DNA from: Angelakisella sp.
GTDB lineage: Bacteria > Bacillota > Clostridia > Oscillospirales > Ruminococcaceae
Assembly: GCA_013316495.1 (NCBI GenBank)
Contig: WSMP01000002.1
Coordinates: 24,861-33,105 of the forward strand
Reading direction: 5' to 3'
Length of the DNA stretch: 8,245 nt
The notes under the pieces are model-generated. The model was not told where the DNA came from. It searched no databases and saw only the letters and a program-made list of their open reading frames with translations. Made by a program: the position numbers and the translations under genes. Positions 1 through 6,900 of the stretch are shown one piece after another (the first letter of the stretch is position 1; each line of letters opens with the position of its first letter).

Positions 1-39
1 GCCATTGTTGGCGTGCCGCCGCTGTCAGACCCTACCCCC

Positions 40-67
40 GCCCCCCTCAACGAGGGGGGCTTTTCCT
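40..67 (+). terminator. Rho-independent terminator of an upstream gene
   Basis: A perfect 9-bp GC-rich stem (40-48 GCCCCCCTC pairing with 52-60 GAGGGGGGC) with a 3-nt AAC loop is followed directly by TTTT at 61-64, then CC and another TTT. This is a classic intrinsic terminator. It presumably ends a transcript entering from the left edge. Bases 1-39 show no recognisable gene end, so the gene it serves cannot be named. Confidence 0.8.
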
Positions 68-113
68 TTGCAGGGAATTTTGGGTGCCAGGAGCGTGGGG
101 GCCTGTGGGCAGG

Positions 114-129
114 GGAATGTTTACATTCC
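114..129. promoter_or_regulatory. Inverted repeat, candidate operator
   Basis: GGAATGTTTACATTCC has perfect 7-bp arms around a TT centre. It ends five bases before the -35 hexamer of the promoter at 135-163. The symmetry and position suit a dimeric transcription factor, either an activator or a repressor binding just upstream of RNA polymerase. It does not match the operators I know well for Firmicutes (LexA, NrdR), so the regulator is unknown. Confidence 0.4.
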
Positions 130-134
130 GGTCA

Positions 135-163
135 TTGAATTTCCCGCGCTCTTGTGGTATCAT
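135..163 (+). promoter_or_regulatory. SigA-type promoter with extended -10 for the binding-protein-like gene
   Basis: The -35 hexamer TTGAAT (135-140) and the -10 hexamer TATCAT (158-163) are separated by exactly 17 bp. A TG one base before the -10 (155-156) makes it an extended -10. Transcription should start near 170, giving a leader of about 47 nt before the ATG at 217. A second small inverted repeat, AAAAGG-T-CCTTTT (176-188), lies in the expected early transcript and could be an operator or a weak hairpin. Confidence 0.65.
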
Positions 164-216
164 AAAGGCTGTAGTAAAAGGTCCTTTTGCAATACAAAGG
201 AGGAAAAAACCAAAAA

Positions 217-1314
217 ATGAAGCATTTTGTGATATACGCCCTTGCGGCAGTGGTGATTTTCAGCATGCTGGGGAGGTTCGCAGCGGTGGAAACCGGCTCC
301 GCAGCGGAGACAAGAGCAACCCAGGCAATGGTGGTGAAGGCCGCCGAGGAGGATGAAGTCCCGGAAATTCCGGTGGGCCTCCTCCAGGTGAATATGAGCA
401 GCATGGACGATATGTACTTTAAAAACTCCCTGGTGGAGGAGCTGGGGGAGGGCTACGCCGTCCACGCCCTTTCCACCGCCGATACCTCCAGAAGCCAGTC
501 TGCCATGTTCCAAAAGATGGTGGAAAAGGAGTACAAGCTCATTGTTGTGGAGCTGTTTGATGGGAAGCTGGCAGAGAAATACATCGACCTGGCCCTGGAG
601 AATGAAATCAGCCTGATTTTTACCGGGGAGCAGCCCCCGGCGGAACAGATGGCACGAATGGAAAATGTGTACTATGTGGGCACCTCGGAGGGGAACACAC
701 TGCGGGAGCTGGCGGACGCTGTCATCCTAGGGTGGAAGAACAACCAGCGGGCGATGGAGCTGAAGGACGATGACCGGTTGGTTTACAACGTCTTCGCCAA
801 GGAGGAGTACGAGGAGAGCGAAAACCAGGAGACGTTGGAGGGCTACCTCACCGCCGCCGGTATGGAGGTGAAGCTGGGGCGCGCCAGTATCACCAGCGCC
901 TTTGGCTTTGACGTGAAGACCGAGGTGGACAAGGCCTTCTACGCCGGGGGGGAAATTTTTATCTGCGATAGCAGCAGCTTCGCCCGGCAGATTTCCGAGT
1001 ACCTCCACAAGGAGGAGTTTCCCACCGACCGGTTTGAAAAAAGCTGCATCTTTGTGACAGTGGCCGACGAGACCGCCCAGCGGATGGTGGAGGAGGGGAC
1101 CGCCATGTTTGCCACTGGCATCAACGGCGGGGACACCGGCGAGGCGGTGGGCCGGCTGGCCAAGGTGCTGCTCCAGGGGGGGAAGCCCACAGCGGAGAAT
1201 GTGGGTGTTGCCCCGGACCAGAATAAATGCCTCAACGTCACCAGCCGCACCATGCTCGCCGACCGCATCAGCACCCCGCCTCCGGCGGAGGAAGAGGATG
1301 AAGATGAAGAGTAA
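217..1314 (+). CDS. Type-1 periplasmic binding protein-like secreted protein
   Basis: This 365-residue protein resembles the sugar-binding proteins of ABC transporters (Peripla_BP_4, MglB/RbsB-like fold). After an N-terminal hydrophobic segment (about residues 3-20) comes the two-lobe pattern: a first strand at PVGLLQVNM (from residue 52), the MVEKEYKLIVVELFDG strand-turn, then ISLIFTGEQPP, which mirrors the V-V-F-F-N-x-E-P segment of galactose-binding proteins, and YYVGTSEGNTL. The C-terminal lobe contains TAMFATGINGGDTGEAVGRLAKVLLQGGKP, typical of the family's last strand and helix. The ATG at 217 is chosen because AAAGGAGG (196-203) precedes it; an in-frame TTG at 187 has no ribosome binding site. 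There is no lipobox cysteine, unusual for a Gram-positive binding protein, so it may be secreted or held by an uncleaved anchor. The last 13 residues are PPPA followed by a run of Glu/Asp. No permease or ATPase gene is adjacent, so a sensing or orphan role is possible. The ligand is unknown. Confidence 0.75.
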   Translation: MKHFVIYALAAVVIFSMLGRFAAVETGSAAETRATQAMVVKAAEEDEVPEIPVGLLQVNMSSMDDMYFKNSLVEELGEGYAVHALSTADTSRSQSAMFQKMVEKEYKLIVVELFDGKLAEKYIDLALENEISLIFTGEQPPAEQMARMENVYYVGTSEGNTLRELADAVILGWKNNQRAMELKDDDRLVYNVFAKEEYEESENQETLEGYLTAAGMEVKLGRASITSAFGFDVKTEVDKAFYAGGEIFICDSSSFARQISEYLHKEEFPTDRFEKSCIFVTVADETAQRMVEEGTAMFATGINGGDTGEAVGRLAKVLLQGGKPTAENVGVAPDQNKCLNVTSRTMLADRISTPPPAEEEDEDEE

Positions 1315-1409
1315 GGCTGCTGGTGCGGGAAAATTTCTGCGTCAACTGGATGCCGGTGGGGGAAAGGGATACAGCGTCTTTCAGACGATGGAGAAGGAAC
1401 TCCTGCCAT

Positions 1410-1448
1410 AAAAAAACAGCCGCTTCTGTGGGGAGCGGCTGCCTTTTT
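1410..1448. terminator. Bidirectional intrinsic terminator between convergent genes
   Basis: The stem CAGCCGCT (1417-1424) pairs perfectly with AGCGGCTG (1434-1441), and two further inner pairs leave a 5-nt loop. It is flanked by seven A's on the left (1410-1416) and five T's on the right (1444-1448), so it can end transcripts from both directions: the binding-protein-like gene on the plus strand and the zinc-ribbon gene on the minus strand. Confidence 0.88.
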
Positions 1449-1469
1449 ATTGACAGGGGATAGGGGTGT

Positions 1470-1832
1470 TTACAGCCGTCCGCCGCACTGGTTGCAGAAG
1501 AGGCTCCCCTGGGGGTTCGCCGCCCCGCACCGGGGACAGGTTCCGCTGCCGTTACCGCCCCGCAGCAGGGTGAGGGCGGAGGCGGGGAGAGCGGTAAGCC
1601 GCCCCTTCTCCACCGCCTTGCCGGCCTCCTGCTCCACCTGGTAGGCGCTGGCGCAGCCGGGACAGGTGGCGATATACCGCACGTGGTAGCGAAAAACAGG
1701 GATGAAGAACAGGTGGACATACTCAAAGCACTTGCAGAGGACAAAGGTCCCCCGGCGCCCGCACTGGGGGCAGGTGACCTCGGCCATCCCCGCCTGCTGG
1801 ACCTTTCCGTCGGTGCCCATGATGAAAAACAT
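1470..1832 (-). CDS. Double zinc-ribbon protein (zinc_ribbon_15-like)
   Basis: This 120-residue, probably cytoplasmic protein has two zinc-binding knuckle pairs. The first ribbon uses C21-x2-C24 and C57-x2-C60, with an aromatic stretch between them (YVHLFFIPVFRYHVRY, residues 38-53). Starting MFFIMG and containing H-x-F-F-I-P-V-F, it matches the small Firmicutes zinc-ribbon family known as zinc_ribbon_15. The second ribbon, at the extreme C-terminus, uses C99-x2-C102 and C113-x2-C116 in the form CPRCGAANPQGSLFCNQCG, a common DUF-type zinc ribbon. The linker between the ribbons (about 61-97) is Ala/Leu rich. The start is well supported by AAAGGAGG on the minus strand (1848-1841), eight bases before the ATG. 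No enzymatic motif is present. Nucleic-acid or protein binding is the usual guess for such ribbons, but the function is not known. Confidence 0.85.
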   Translation of the reverse strand: MFFIMGTDGKVQQAGMAEVTCPQCGRRGTFVLCKCFEYVHLFFIPVFRYHVRYIATCPGCASAYQVEQEAGKAVEKGRLTALPASALTLLRGGNGSGTCPRCGAANPQGSLFCNQCGGRL

Positions 1833-1915
1833 AAGGGAGGCCTCCTTTGGGGAGTGGGATATATCAAGTATAGCACAAAGAAGCCTAAGACGCCAGGCGT
1901 AAAGGGGAAAGAAAA
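1833..1915. promoter_or_regulatory. Divergent intergenic region with possible overlapping promoters and a small palindrome
   Basis: This gap separates the zinc-ribbon gene (leftward) from the small ORF at 1916 (rightward). On the minus strand TATACT (1872-1867) is a good -10, but the -35 at 17 bp (TGGCGT, 1895-1890) is poor. On the plus strand TATAGC (1869-1874) overlaps it, with a weak TTGGGG at 1847-1852. The 11-bp sequence ACGCCAGGCGT (1890-1900) is a perfect palindrome around a central A and overlaps the minus-strand -35 region, so it could be an operator. The promoter calls are tentative. Confidence 0.3.
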
Positions 1916-2290
1916 ATGGATAGGGTCGTTTTTACCGTCTATCAGTATTGGCGGAAGGGTGAAGAACCGCCGCCGGAAAGCCGAGAGCTGGCCGGTTACT
2001 GCCAGCGCTATGGCTTGGTCCCAGGGGAGGACGAGCTGCTGCTCTCCGGCAGGCTCTGCGCGCCTGTCCGCCTGGGGGATACGCTCCTCACCGAATCCGG
2101 TTACAGGGTGATGGTGAAGGAGCTTTCCGCCTATGGCCGCCGCTTCGATGCCCTGGAGGCAGGGATGACCTGCCTGCTGCGGATTAGGATGGAGGGAGAA
2201 GGGACATTATTTTTGCCGGGGAATGCAGGAAAACCGCAAAAGAACCCCACATATCTATTGACCAAAGGCGGAGAAAAAGGTAAAATGTAA
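1916..2290 (+). CDS. Hypothetical small protein with possible EF-Tu domain-2-like barrel
   Basis: This 124-residue protein is not one I recognise. It starts at an ATG eight bases after AGGGG (1903-1907). Residues 1-40 form a polar, Pro/Glu-containing N-terminal part. Residues 44-94 read SGRLCAPVRLGDTL, then a strand with VMVKELSAYGR, then ALEAGMTCLLRIRMEG. This order (G-x-V, x-x-G-D-x-L, V-x-x-I, A-x-x-G-x-x-x-x-L-x-L-x-G) resembles the beta-barrel domain 2 of translation GTPases, but no GTPase domain is present, so this is at best a fold resemblance. The tail after residue 97 is basic and low in conserved features, and it overlaps a promoter for the downstream gene. Plus-strand coding is supported by a ribosome binding site and by lack of overlap with neighbours. 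Function unknown. Confidence 0.6.
   Translation: MDRVVFTVYQYWRKGEEPPPESRELAGYCQRYGLVPGEDELLLSGRLCAPVRLGDTLLTESGYRVMVKELSAYGRRFDALEAGMTCLLRIRMEGEGTLFLPGNAGKPQKNPTYLLTKGGEKGKM
2258..2286 (+). promoter_or_regulatory. Near-consensus SigA promoter for the GHL10 lipoprotein operon
   Basis: TTGACC (2258-2263) and TAAAAT (2281-2286) are separated by exactly 17 bp, each one base from consensus. Transcription should begin near 2293, just after the stop codon of the preceding small ORF and about 54 nt before the GTG start at 2347. The promoter therefore lies wholly inside the last codons of the upstream gene. It lets the lipoprotein/amidase pair be transcribed independently. Confidence 0.72.
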
Positions 2291-2346
2291 ATTGGTATTT
2301 TGTCGGAAACAATACGCCATAGCCTGGGATGGAAGGGAGTTTTTGT

Positions 2347-3861
2347 GTGAAAAAAGCTATCTGTCTTCTGATTGCCCTCTCCCTTCTGCTTTCGCTGGGG
2401 GCCTGCGCTACAAACAAGCCCTCCAGCCGCCCCCAGGAGGTGGTGAGCGGGGGAGGAGCCATCCACTTTTCCAGCAGCGAGGCGGACCGGGAACCGGCGG
2501 TGCCGGAAAATCCCCCCGCCGTGCCGGAGGAGGGGCCTTCTTACGCCCCCATTCCCAGCTCCAGCACCCCCTCCTATGCCAGCAGCAGCATCAGCTACCC
2601 CTCCAGTTCCTCCAGCTCTGCCGCGCTCCCGCCATCCTCTTCTTCCAGCGTGGCCCCGGCGCCCAGCAGCACCTCTTCCAGCAGCCGCCCGCCCGCTTCC
2701 CCTTCCTCCTCCGCCTCCAGTGTTCCGGAGGACCCAGCCAGCCAGGAGGATGAGGAGGAGCTGGAGGAGGAAGATCCGGTGGTTCCCTCCAGTGGGGACG
2801 AGGTCCGGGGCATCTGGCTCTCCTACCTGGATTTGGGTCCGCTGCTCAGCGGCAAGAGTGAAAGCGCCTTTACCGCCAGCATCGGGGTGGTGATGGACAA
2901 CATCAAGAATTTGGGCCTCAACACCGTCTATGCCCAGGTGCGCCCCTTTGGGGATGCCCTCTACTACTCCGATTACTTCCCCTCCAGCTATCTTTTCACC
3001 GGCACAGAGGGGGAGATTGGCAGCCAGCCCTACGACGCGCTGGAAATCATGATTCAGGCGGCCCACAGCCGGGGCCTGCGCATTGAAGCCTGGCTGAACC
3101 CCTACCGGGTGCGCACCTCCAACAAGGCCCTTTCCAGCGATAACCCGGCCCGGCAGATGCTGGACACCGGGGATGCCCTGCGGTACGACGGGGGCATCTA
3201 CTACAATCCCGGCAGCGCCGCCGCCCGCCAGCTTATCCTGGACGGCGTCCGGGAAATTGTGGCGAACTACGATGTGGATGGCATCCACTTTGACGACTAC
3301 TTTTATCCCCCCAACGCCTCCGCCTCCTTCGACCAGGCCACCTACCAGGCCTCCGGCTCCTCCAAGAGCTTGGCCGCCTGGCGGCGGGAGCAGGTGGATA
3401 TCCTGGTAAAGGCGGTCTATAACGCCGTGGGCACCGGCACGGTCTTTGGCATCAGCCCGGCGGGGAACAGCCAGAACAACTACAACGCCCTGTACTGCGA
3501 TGTGGAAAAATGGCTCACCACCCCCGGCTATGTGGATTATATCTGTCCCCAGGTGTATTTTGGCTTCAACAACTCGGTGAAGCCCTACAAGAGCACCACC
3601 AAGGAGTTTAACGACATGATCACCCAAAGCGGGGTGAAGCTCTATGTGGGCCTTGCCGCCTATAAAATCGGAGACGCCCAGCAGGGCGGGAGCGAATGGG
3701 TCCAGAACACCGATATTATGGCCCGGCAGGTGGAATACGCCCGCACCCTTTCCAGGTACGGGGGCTTCGCCCTTTACCGGTACGATTCCCTTTTTAACCC
3801 CGCCGGCGGCGTGTCCGGGGCGGTGAAAAAAGAGATTGCCAACTTGAAGGATATTTTGTAG
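2347..3861 (+). CDS. GHL10 (DUF187) family glycoside-hydrolase-like lipoprotein
   Basis: This 504-residue protein is predicted to be lipid-anchored on the outer membrane face. The signal peptide MKKAICLLIALSLLLSLGAC ends in a lipobox L17-G-A-C20. The GTG at 2347 is preferred over an in-frame ATG at 2329 because AAGGGAG (2333-2339) sits seven bases upstream and only this start gives a canonical lipoprotein signal. Residues 21-150 are a disordered linker, very rich in Ser and Pro, ending in an acidic patch (134-143). Residues 152-504 are the GHL10/DUF187 TIM-barrel-like domain: EVRGIWLSY at the start, LNTVYAQVRPFGDALYYSDYFP, RGLRIEAWLNPYRV, VDGIHFDDYFYPP at 310-322, FGISPAGN, VDYICPQVYFGFN, and YGGFALYRYDSLF near the end. 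Family members include E. coli DigH (YddW), which cuts peptidoglycan glycans lacking stem peptides, and B. subtilis YngK. The 50-bp gap to the amidase gene suggests co-transcription and a cell-wall role. The substrate is inferred. Confidence 0.9.
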   Translation: MKKAICLLIALSLLLSLGACATNKPSSRPQEVVSGGGAIHFSSSEADREPAVPENPPAVPEEGPSYAPIPSSSTPSYASSSISYPSSSSSSAALPPSSSSSVAPAPSSTSSSSRPPASPSSSASSVPEDPASQEDEEELEEEDPVVPSSGDEVRGIWLSYLDLGPLLSGKSESAFTASIGVVMDNIKNLGLNTVYAQVRPFGDALYYSDYFPSSYLFTGTEGEIGSQPYDALEIMIQAAHSRGLRIEAWLNPYRVRTSNKALSSDNPARQMLDTGDALRYDGGIYYNPGSAAARQLILDGVREIVANYDVDGIHFDDYFYPPNASASFDQATYQASGSSKSLAAWRREQVDILVKAVYNAVGTGTVFGISPAGNSQNNYNALYCDVEKWLTTPGYVDYICPQVYFGFNNSVKPYKSTTKEFNDMITQSGVKLYVGLAAYKIGDAQQGGSEWVQNTDIMARQVEYARTLSRYGGFALYRYDSLFNPAGGVSGAVKKEIANLKDIL

Positions 3862-3862
3862 G

Positions 3863-3874
3863 CCGGATATCCGG
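3863..3874. repeat. 12-bp perfect palindrome in the intergenic gap
   Basis: CCGGATATCCGG begins two bases after the stop codon of the lipoprotein gene. It has no T-run after it, so it is not an intrinsic terminator, and it lies upstream of the ribosome binding site of the next gene. It could be a weak mRNA structure between the two cistrons or simple chance in GC-rich DNA. Confidence 0.35.
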
Positions 3875-3911
3875 TCTATCTAAAAGAGCAGGGACATCGG
3901 GAGGAAGCATT

Positions 3912-6900
3912 GTGCGGGATCTGCTGAACAACAATGGCAAGCTGGTGACGCTGATGGGGAGCCTCTTTGCAGGCATCATCGCCGTCACCGGGGCCGTGGC
4001 GCTTTTCCTGGGGGATATGGAGTATCCCCCTCTTTTTGCTGCCAGTTCTACCAGCCAAAGCACGCCTGCCCCCCAGGAGCCGGAGGGGCCGGGGGAGGAT
4101 GCCACCCCGCCTCCGGCGGAGGACCCGGATAACTCCGGCTTTATCGACCCCCCGGCTGATCCCGATGGGGAGGAGCCGGTGATCTACACCTACAATAAGC
4201 CGGATGAGATGCGGGGACTCTATCTGATTCCGGGGCAGGATTTTCTTACCGGGGATAGCTCGGAGGAGAAGGTGAAGGCGGAGATAGACGCCGCCATCGG
4301 ACATGCTGTCTCCATGAAGCTCAACACCGTAATCCTCCAGACGGCGGGGCAGCAGGGGGTCATCTACAACAGCAAAAATCTCCCGGCCCTCACCACCTTC
4401 TTTGACCCTCTGACCTACGCCATCTCCCAGGCGCGGGCCCAGGGGCTGTATGTCTACTGCATCTACAACACCATGTACGTGGGGGATGGGGAATCTATGG
4501 GCCGGGCCACCGGTATGGATGCTGCCACCCTGGACTTCATCCGGGAGGAGGTGGGGGAGTTTGTCCGGAACTACCATCCGGACGGCCTTTTCCTGGACCA
4601 GTATTATAATGAAGAGACCACCTCCTCCTATGGGGCTTACCTCAGCCAAGGGGGCGGCATCGGCTACCAGAGCTATATGCGTTCCCTTTCCCGCACCGCC
4701 CTGGAGACGGTTCTGAGCACGGTGGAGGAAAATGCCCCTGGGATGCAGGTGGGTATCCTCACCGACGCGGTGTGGGAAAATAAGTCCCAAAACGAGGCGG
4801 GCTCCAACACCTCCGCCTCCTGGACGGTGCTGGCAAACGGCAATACCGACGTCAAGGGGATGCTGGAGGAGGGAAAGTTTGATTTTGTAGGTGTCAGGGC
4901 CTCCGGCTCCACCAGCGATGGGGCCATCCCCTTTGATACCGTCACCGCCTGGTGGGGGAAGCTGGCTCAAAGCTGCGGCACCTCCATGTATGTGATTCAC
5001 TCCGCGGACCGGATGGGCACCAACCACACCGGCTGGAGCAGCAACACCGAGATGGTGCGCCAGCTGGACAACGCCCACAAGGTGGAGGGCTACAGCGGCA
5101 GCGTCTTTAACTCCCTGGCGGCGCTGCTGGCCAATCCGGGGGGCGCCACCGATAACATCCTCAAATACTTAAACGACCAGACCAGCGCCCAGTTTATCCT
5201 TACCGAGCTGAAGCTCACCAAGCCGGAGCAGACCACCTACACCACCAACGAGGCCACCGTCATGTTCCAGGGGGCCAGCGACCCCACCAATAAGGTGACA
5301 CTGAACGACAAGGAGATTACCACCGACCAAAATGGCTATTTCTCCGTCTCCCAGGAGCTGGCGGCGGGGCTTAATACCTTTGTCTTTGCCCACAAGGGGA
5401 AGACCGTCACCTACAACATCACCCGGCAGGTGAAGGTGCTGGATAAGGACAGCGTGGCCCCCACCGGCAGCATCAACATTGACGGCGGCATGAAGATTAC
5501 CGTTTCGGTAAACGCCTACGCCGGTTCCACCGTCACCGCCTCCCTGGGGGGCAGCTCTATCACCCTGGTGGAAACCAAGGCGGAAGGGGATAACACCGAT
5601 AAGACCTCCTCCTACGTCCAGTATTCCGGGGATTTCACTGCGCCGGAGGCCACCTCCTCGGCCCAGAAGCTGGGGACCATCACCTTCAGCGGCTCCTACG
5701 AAGGCTTTACCGACACTGCCACCGGGGCCACGGTGACGGTGAATAAGAAGGCGGTCATCGGCTCCGGCAAGGCGGTGGTAGTAAAGGCCAGCCAGGCGGA
5801 GACCTTCCCCAGCGACACCATGAACGACATCTCCAGCCCCTACTGCTTCCCCCTTCCCGCCGGGGCGCTGGACTATACCCTGGGGGATGAGATTGTCTAC
5901 CGGGAGGGGAACAGCACCTTCCGCTACTACCTCCTGGAATCCGGCCAGCGGGTCTATTCCAAGGATATTACCTCCACCTCCCAGAAGGCGGAGGATAACG
6001 TCATCCAGGGGATGACCGTCACCAGCACCTCCTCCTACACCGATGTCATCCTCACCATGACCCAGCCGGTAAGCTACGACGCCTCCTATTCCTCCAGCGG
6101 CATGAGCTTCGACTTTGCCTACACCAAGACGGTGTGCGGCAATATGCCGAACCTCACCAAAAACCCGCTTTTCTCCTCCGCTACCTGGAGCGGCCAAAAG
6201 CTGACCCTGGCCTTCCGCAAAAACAATGGCATGATAGGCTACCGGGCCTCCTACAGCGGCAATATCCTTACCCTGCGCTTCCACAACGTCCCCACCATGG
6301 AAACTGCCCGCATCGTCATCGATCCCGGCCACAGCGGCCCGGACAGCGGCGCGGCGGGAAACCTGGCCGCCTACCCGGAAAAGGTGGTGAACCTCCAAAT
6401 TGCAAAGCGTCTGTACAATGTTTTGAAGAACAGCTACGGCGCCAACGTTTATCTCATTGATACCACCGGTTCCAGCAAGGTGGAGCTGGCCACCCGCGTT
6501 TCCCTGGCGGAAAAGCAAAACGCCCAGCTCTTCCTCAGCATCCACTGCAACTCCGCCGCCAGCACCTCCGCCAAGGGGAACGAGGCCTATTACTTCTATT
6601 CCTTCTCGAAGCCCTTTACCGATTATGTAAACAGCGCCCTGTATTCCGCCATGGGCAATTCCAACCGGGGCAGCAAGTACGGCCTCTATTATGTCACCCG
6701 CACCAGCCACTACACCTCCACCCTGGCGGAATGCGGCTTTATGAGCAACAACAGCGAATATAAGCAGCTGTTGGATTCCGCCACCCAGCAGGAGATGGCC
6801 CAAAATCTGGCCCAGGCCATCGCCAATTACTTCTCCTCCATCCGGGTCACCGGCTACCAGAACGGCACCGAATCGGTGGGGGCTGTGTCCCAAATTCCGG

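Noticed and set aside
10..20. Short hairpin GGCG-TGC-CGCC near the left edge, possibly part of an RNA gene
   Set aside because: The stem has only four pairs and no tRNA arms or other RNA signature surround it; it is expected by chance in GC-rich DNA.
2577..2730. Simple-sequence Ser/Pro codon tract, possibly a phase-variable repeat
   Set aside because: The tract uses mixed TCC, AGC, TCT and TCG codons with no long perfect nucleotide repeat unit, so slippage-driven phase variation is unlikely; it is better explained as a flexible protein linker.
2131..3627. A 498-codon minus-strand open frame
   Set aside because: It is antisense to the GHL10 lipoprotein, with a Gly/Val/His-rich composition and no domain; a shadow of GC-rich coding.
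3876..5078. A 400-codon minus-strand open frame
   Set aside because: It is antisense to the GHL10-like part of the large protein, shows no motif, and would contradict the clear plus-strand coding with its ribosome binding site.
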